Below are positions 61,686 to 64,000 of a stretch of 64,000 nt of DNA, in pieces. The DNA is from Massilia oculi. Lineage in GTDB: Bacteria > Pseudomonadota > Gammaproteobacteria > Burkholderiales > Burkholderiaceae_D. Numbering within the stretch: the first letter of the stretch is position 1; each line of letters opens with the position of its first letter. The translations under genes were made by a program, and so were the position numbers. The stretch is taken from the NCBI RefSeq assembly GCF_003143515.1, contig NZ_CP029343.1, forward strand, positions 124,001 to 188,000, in the 5' to 3' direction. Below the pieces are notes generated by a model. It had not been told where the DNA came from. It saw only the letters and a list, made by a program, of their open reading frames with translations, and did not search any database.

Positions 61686-62441
61686 TCAGCCTTTCGCCAG
61701 GATGGCGGCGATCGCCGCATCGGAGCGCTTGTAGAACGCCGGCCACTCCTGGTCATAGCTGGCCCTCGCCTTTTGCGTGAGCGCGCCTCTGGAGGTAAAG
61801 ATGTGCCGCAGGCTGCCGTCGCGCTGCACGACGACTGCGGGCGTGACGATCTCCGACTCGATGACCTTCTCGCCCGGGTTCTTCACGATCGGCGCGAAGC
61901 GGCCGGGGACTTCATGGACCTGGACCCGGCCGTCCGCTCGCTGCCGGATTTGGATGATCCTGGTCTCACCAGGCCCCATGGCGTCGCGCAGCCGCGCGAC
62001 GCCGGCATACGCCTCACGCGCCGCCCGGGCATCGAAGCCTCTTTGCAGCATGTCGACCACGACACCGAAACCGCCGAGGTATTTCTCGATGGCCGGGTCG
62101 ACCGGCTGCGGCCGCTTGAGACCTTGCCAGGCCATGCCGAGCATGTCGACCATGGAGGCGCTGTCGAGCCCGGTCGCAGCGGCCGGTGCTGCGACGTCGG
62201 GCACCGGGGACGGCGCCGTCGCCACGGCGGCAGCGGAAGTGTCCATTGAGCTGGAGATGACGGTCGACGCGCCATCAGGGTGACGCGGATAGGTTGCCGG
62301 ACCGCCGGCGGCCGCATCCGCCGGCTGCCGTGTCTCTGCACCCGCATTGGCCGTCGGCTGCGGCCACCAATCGAATGCTGCGCAAGCTGTCAGCCCGAGG
62401 ACCGAGCCGGCGATCGCTGCACGCGCCAAGAACAATTTCAT
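61686..62441 (-). CDS. Hypothetical lipoprotein
   Basis: The product is 251 aa starting MKLFLARAAIAGSVLGLTAC (lipobox LTAC). A Pro/Ala-rich linker (residues 25-95) leads to a folded domain with KYLGGFGVVVDMLQRGFDAR, GETRIIQIRQRADGRVQVHE and a final helical part (RASYDQEWPAFYKRSDAAIA). It is probably anchored at the inner or outer membrane. No family is recognised. It converges on the GH39 gene (4-bp gap). Confidence 0.65.
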   Translation of the reverse strand: MKLFLARAAIAGSVLGLTACAAFDWWPQPTANAGAETRQPADAAAGGPATYPRHPDGASTVISSSMDTSAAAVATAPSPVPDVAAPAAATGLDSASMVDMLGMAWQGLKRPQPVDPAIEKYLGGFGVVVDMLQRGFDARAAREAYAGVARLRDAMGPGETRIIQIRQRADGRVQVHEVPGRFAPIVKNPGEKVIESEIVTPAVVVQRDGSLRHIFTSRGALTQKARASYDQEWPAFYKRSDAAIAAILAKG

Positions 62442-62643
62442 CGCGACCTCCCTGAATGTGCGTCGATAGAGGGAGTATGATGACGCGCACCGCGGGCGGC
62501 TTTTTATATCTATGACAAGGCAATCGCCGGTCAGGCCGGTGTGGCGGCGAGCATTGGCCGCGACATCCGGCTGCGTTAGAATCCTACAACGCCGGTCGCT
62601 CCGATCCGGCGTTCACTGGTCACGCAACGATACGGGAAACGAT

Positions 62644-62844
62644 ATGGCAAAGAAAGAAGAAGAACTGGACGAAGAAACATTGGCGTTCATCCAGTGGTGC
62701 ATCGAAGTGGAAGGTTTCCTGGTCGCCGGCGGCGCCACCGTCCAGCAAGCCCAGGATCATATCGAGGAAGAGATCGAATGGTTCACCGACCAGTTCTACG
62801 ACTCCCTCACACCCGAGGAGGCCGCGAAGGAAGCGCTGGCCTGA
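62644..62844 (+). CDS. Small acidic hypothetical protein
   Basis: The product is 66 aa starting MAKKEEELDEETLAFIQWCI. It is strongly acidic and helical (QAQDHIEEEIEWFTDQFYDS), with a single cysteine. Its composition suggests a soluble helical protein that may bind a basic partner. The start is ATG 62644 preceded by GGGAAACGAT. It converges on the RlmI-like gene, 6 bp away. The function is unknown. Confidence 0.65.
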   Translation: MAKKEEELDEETLAFIQWCIEVEGFLVAGGATVQQAQDHIEEEIEWFTDQFYDSLTPEEAAKEALA

Positions 62845-62850
62845 AAACCC

Positions 62851-63486
62851 TCAGCGCGGGTAGGTGAAGCCGGTGCGGATATCCATCGGCGCCAGCTTCT
62901 CGCGGGTGCGCACCATCAGGCGCTGCGGCGGCTCCTCGCCGGCCAGGGCGCCCGGCGCGAACGGCAATCCTTCGGCCTTGCGCACCAGCGCGTCGCAACG
63001 CTCGTAGACGTTGGGACAGCCGGTGGCGGCCAGCAGCGCCTGCACTACCGGCACCTTCCACAGGTCGACGCCGCCGGCGTTGAACTGGCAGACCAGGTAG
63101 CCGCCAGGGCCACCATAGCCCTGCACCACCAGGCCAGGCAGGCCGTCCTTCTCCCCGTCGACCAGCTGGATCAGCGCATCCGGCCCGACCGCACGCCAGG
63201 TATCGAGACGGCGTTCGATGGCGGCGCCCACGCGGCGCTTGATCAGCGCATGGTCGATCGCTTCATCCTCGCGCAGGGTCCAGACACGGGCCGCGATCTG
63301 CGACTTGCCGTTGTAGGCGGCGCGCGCCAGGAAGCGGCGCGACGACGACTGCACGACGGCGGTGACGCCGATCTTGTTGCGTTCGTGCGGCTTGCCCTCG
63401 ACTTTCTCGATGGCGGACTGGTAGATCCACGGGTCGCCGGCAAGGATGGATGGTTCCTTGCCCTGCTTGATGGTGATGATGAGCAT
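62851..63486 (-). CDS. RlmI-like protein without the methyltransferase domain
   Basis: The product is 211 aa. The N-terminal PUA domain (GKEPSILAGDPWIYQSAIEK, RRFLARAAYNGKSQIAARVW) and the EEHEE-like middle domain (VDGEKDGLPGLVVQGYGGPG, YLVCQFNAGGVDLWKVPVVQ) match the RlmI rRNA (cytosine-5)-methyltransferase family. The SAM-binding domain that should follow (from about residue 210 of about 390) is absent: the frame ends DIRTGFTYPR-stop. It is either a truncated gene or a family of short RNA-binding proteins. Confidence 0.7.
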   Translation of the reverse strand: MLIITIKQGKEPSILAGDPWIYQSAIEKVEGKPHERNKIGVTAVVQSSSRRFLARAAYNGKSQIAARVWTLREDEAIDHALIKRRVGAAIERRLDTWRAVGPDALIQLVDGEKDGLPGLVVQGYGGPGGYLVCQFNAGGVDLWKVPVVQALLAATGCPNVYERCDALVRKAEGLPFAPGALAGEEPPQRLMVRTREKLAPMDIRTGFTYPR

Positions 63487-63528
63487 GTGCGGCTTTCTTG
63501 ATGAAGGCCGGCATGATACCGCACTCGC

Positions 63529-64000
63529 CTACCACCCCATTCTTTGCCGCACAAAAGCAGTCAGCAAGTCGGCATTCGCCTGGTGCTGCGCCACCCGCGG
63601 GTGCTTGCCATAGCCGGTGAACGGGAAGAACAGCGTATCGATGCGCCGGTCGCCCGCTGCCTGGAGATTCCCGACCGCTGTCTTGACGTAGCCCGGCCAC
63701 GGCGAACCGGGCCGGGTCGCATCCATGCTGCCGAGCGCACAGACGATATAGGCGTTCGGATACAGCGACCGCACACGCGCGACGAAGGCCTGGTAAGCCG
63801 CGATCCGCTGCGCCTCATCGGGTTCCGGCTGCAGCTTGTGGTCGCGCCCGATCAGCCAGCTGTCGTTCTGCATAAGGTTCACCACCACCACGTCCGGCGT
63901 CCAGCGCGAGAAGTCCCAGCGGCTGTCGTTGTCGCCGACGGCGCTCAGCTGATCGTAGAAATCGGGCATGGTGAACGGGAACCAGCTGATCATGATGCCG
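63529..64000 (-). CDS. SGNH esterase, CE2-like, partial
   Basis: The 5' end lies beyond the window; at least 154 residues are present. PDVVVVNLMQNDS is the block III region of SGNH esterases (Asn in the oxyanion hole). NAYIVCALGSM and the catalytic pair in GYGKHPRVAQHQANADLLTA (Asp replaced by Lys-His context, His present) match carbohydrate esterase family 2 (acetyl-xylan esterase). It would remove acetyl groups from xylan, fitting the glycosidases nearby. Confidence 0.65.
   Translation of the reverse strand, partial: GIMISWFPFTMPDFYDQLSAVGDNDSRWDFSRWTPDVVVVNLMQNDSWLIGRDHKLQPEPDEAQRIAAYQAFVARVRSLYPNAYIVCALGSMDATRPGSPWPGYVKTAVGNLQAAGDRRIDTLFFPFTGYGKHPRVAQHQANADLLTAFVRQRMGW

Overview
The window looks like the chromosome of a high-G+C betaproteobacterium, most likely Oxalobacteraceae (Massilia-like). 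This is inferred from gene content: a Burkholderiales-style minimal integrase, a PEP-CTERM protein, Massilia-like xylan genes, and a selenocysteine formate dehydrogenase operon linked to selA and selB. No 16S rRNA gene is present to prove it.

Positions 1-13136 are an accessory array of visibly lower G+C. About 27 small, mostly unrecognised genes all lie on the minus strand. They encode secreted proteins, lipoproteins, small membrane proteins, a zinc-ribbon protein, an XRE regulator, a YkgJ cysteine-cluster protein, a TIGR02391 protein with a HEPN-like motif, a lone P-loop ATPase and an AbrB-like protein. Many junctions carry GGAAAA just after the upstream stop codon. Several carry a related 55-95 bp element built of GC-rich hairpins. 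The 5' end of the array has a good sigma70-type promoter (13158-13186) and, behind it, a decayed minimal tyrosine recombinase (13213-13884). The layout resembles an integron cassette array, but the junctions lack integron attC core sites. This is the best candidate here for an undescribed system. Positions 13949-15251 are gene-poor and hold coding debris.

From 15252 on the sequence looks like ordinary core chromosome. An Rrf2 regulator is followed by a GH43 glycosidase and a GH2 beta-galactosidase broken by a one-base frameshift. Next come a CGNR zinc-finger regulator, an alpha/beta hydrolase, a DUF2721 protein, and a four-gene cluster (acyl-CoA dehydrogenase-like, PIG-L deacetylase, NodS-like methyltransferase, GT2). 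These are followed by otsA, heme O synthase, a copper/oxidase assembly group (PCuAC, SCO1, DUF2946), and a discoidin / di-heme oxidoreductase reading frame split by an in-frame TAG.

Positions 35350-38541 hold a ParD-like protein overlapping a methionine aminopeptidase, a DsrE / GcvH-like pair, tRNA-Sec (selC), uridine kinase and an isolated RND-type domain. After a phospholipase C and a PEP-CTERM protein, positions 50660 down to 41544 form one minus-strand operon: formate dehydrogenase alpha (in-frame UGA = Sec196 with a visible SECIS hairpin), beta, gamma, fdhE, selA and selB. With selC nearby, most of the Sec machinery is in the window; selD is not.

Positions 53326-64000 form a second carbohydrate region: a TonB-dependent receptor, GH3 and GH39 glycosidases, a membrane-anchored AraC-type regulator, and a partial SGNH/CE2-like esterase at the edge. 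With the GH43/GH2 pair this suggests use of xylan or arabinoxylan oligosaccharides. An 11-nt sequence is shared upstream of the GH43 gene and the receptor gene.
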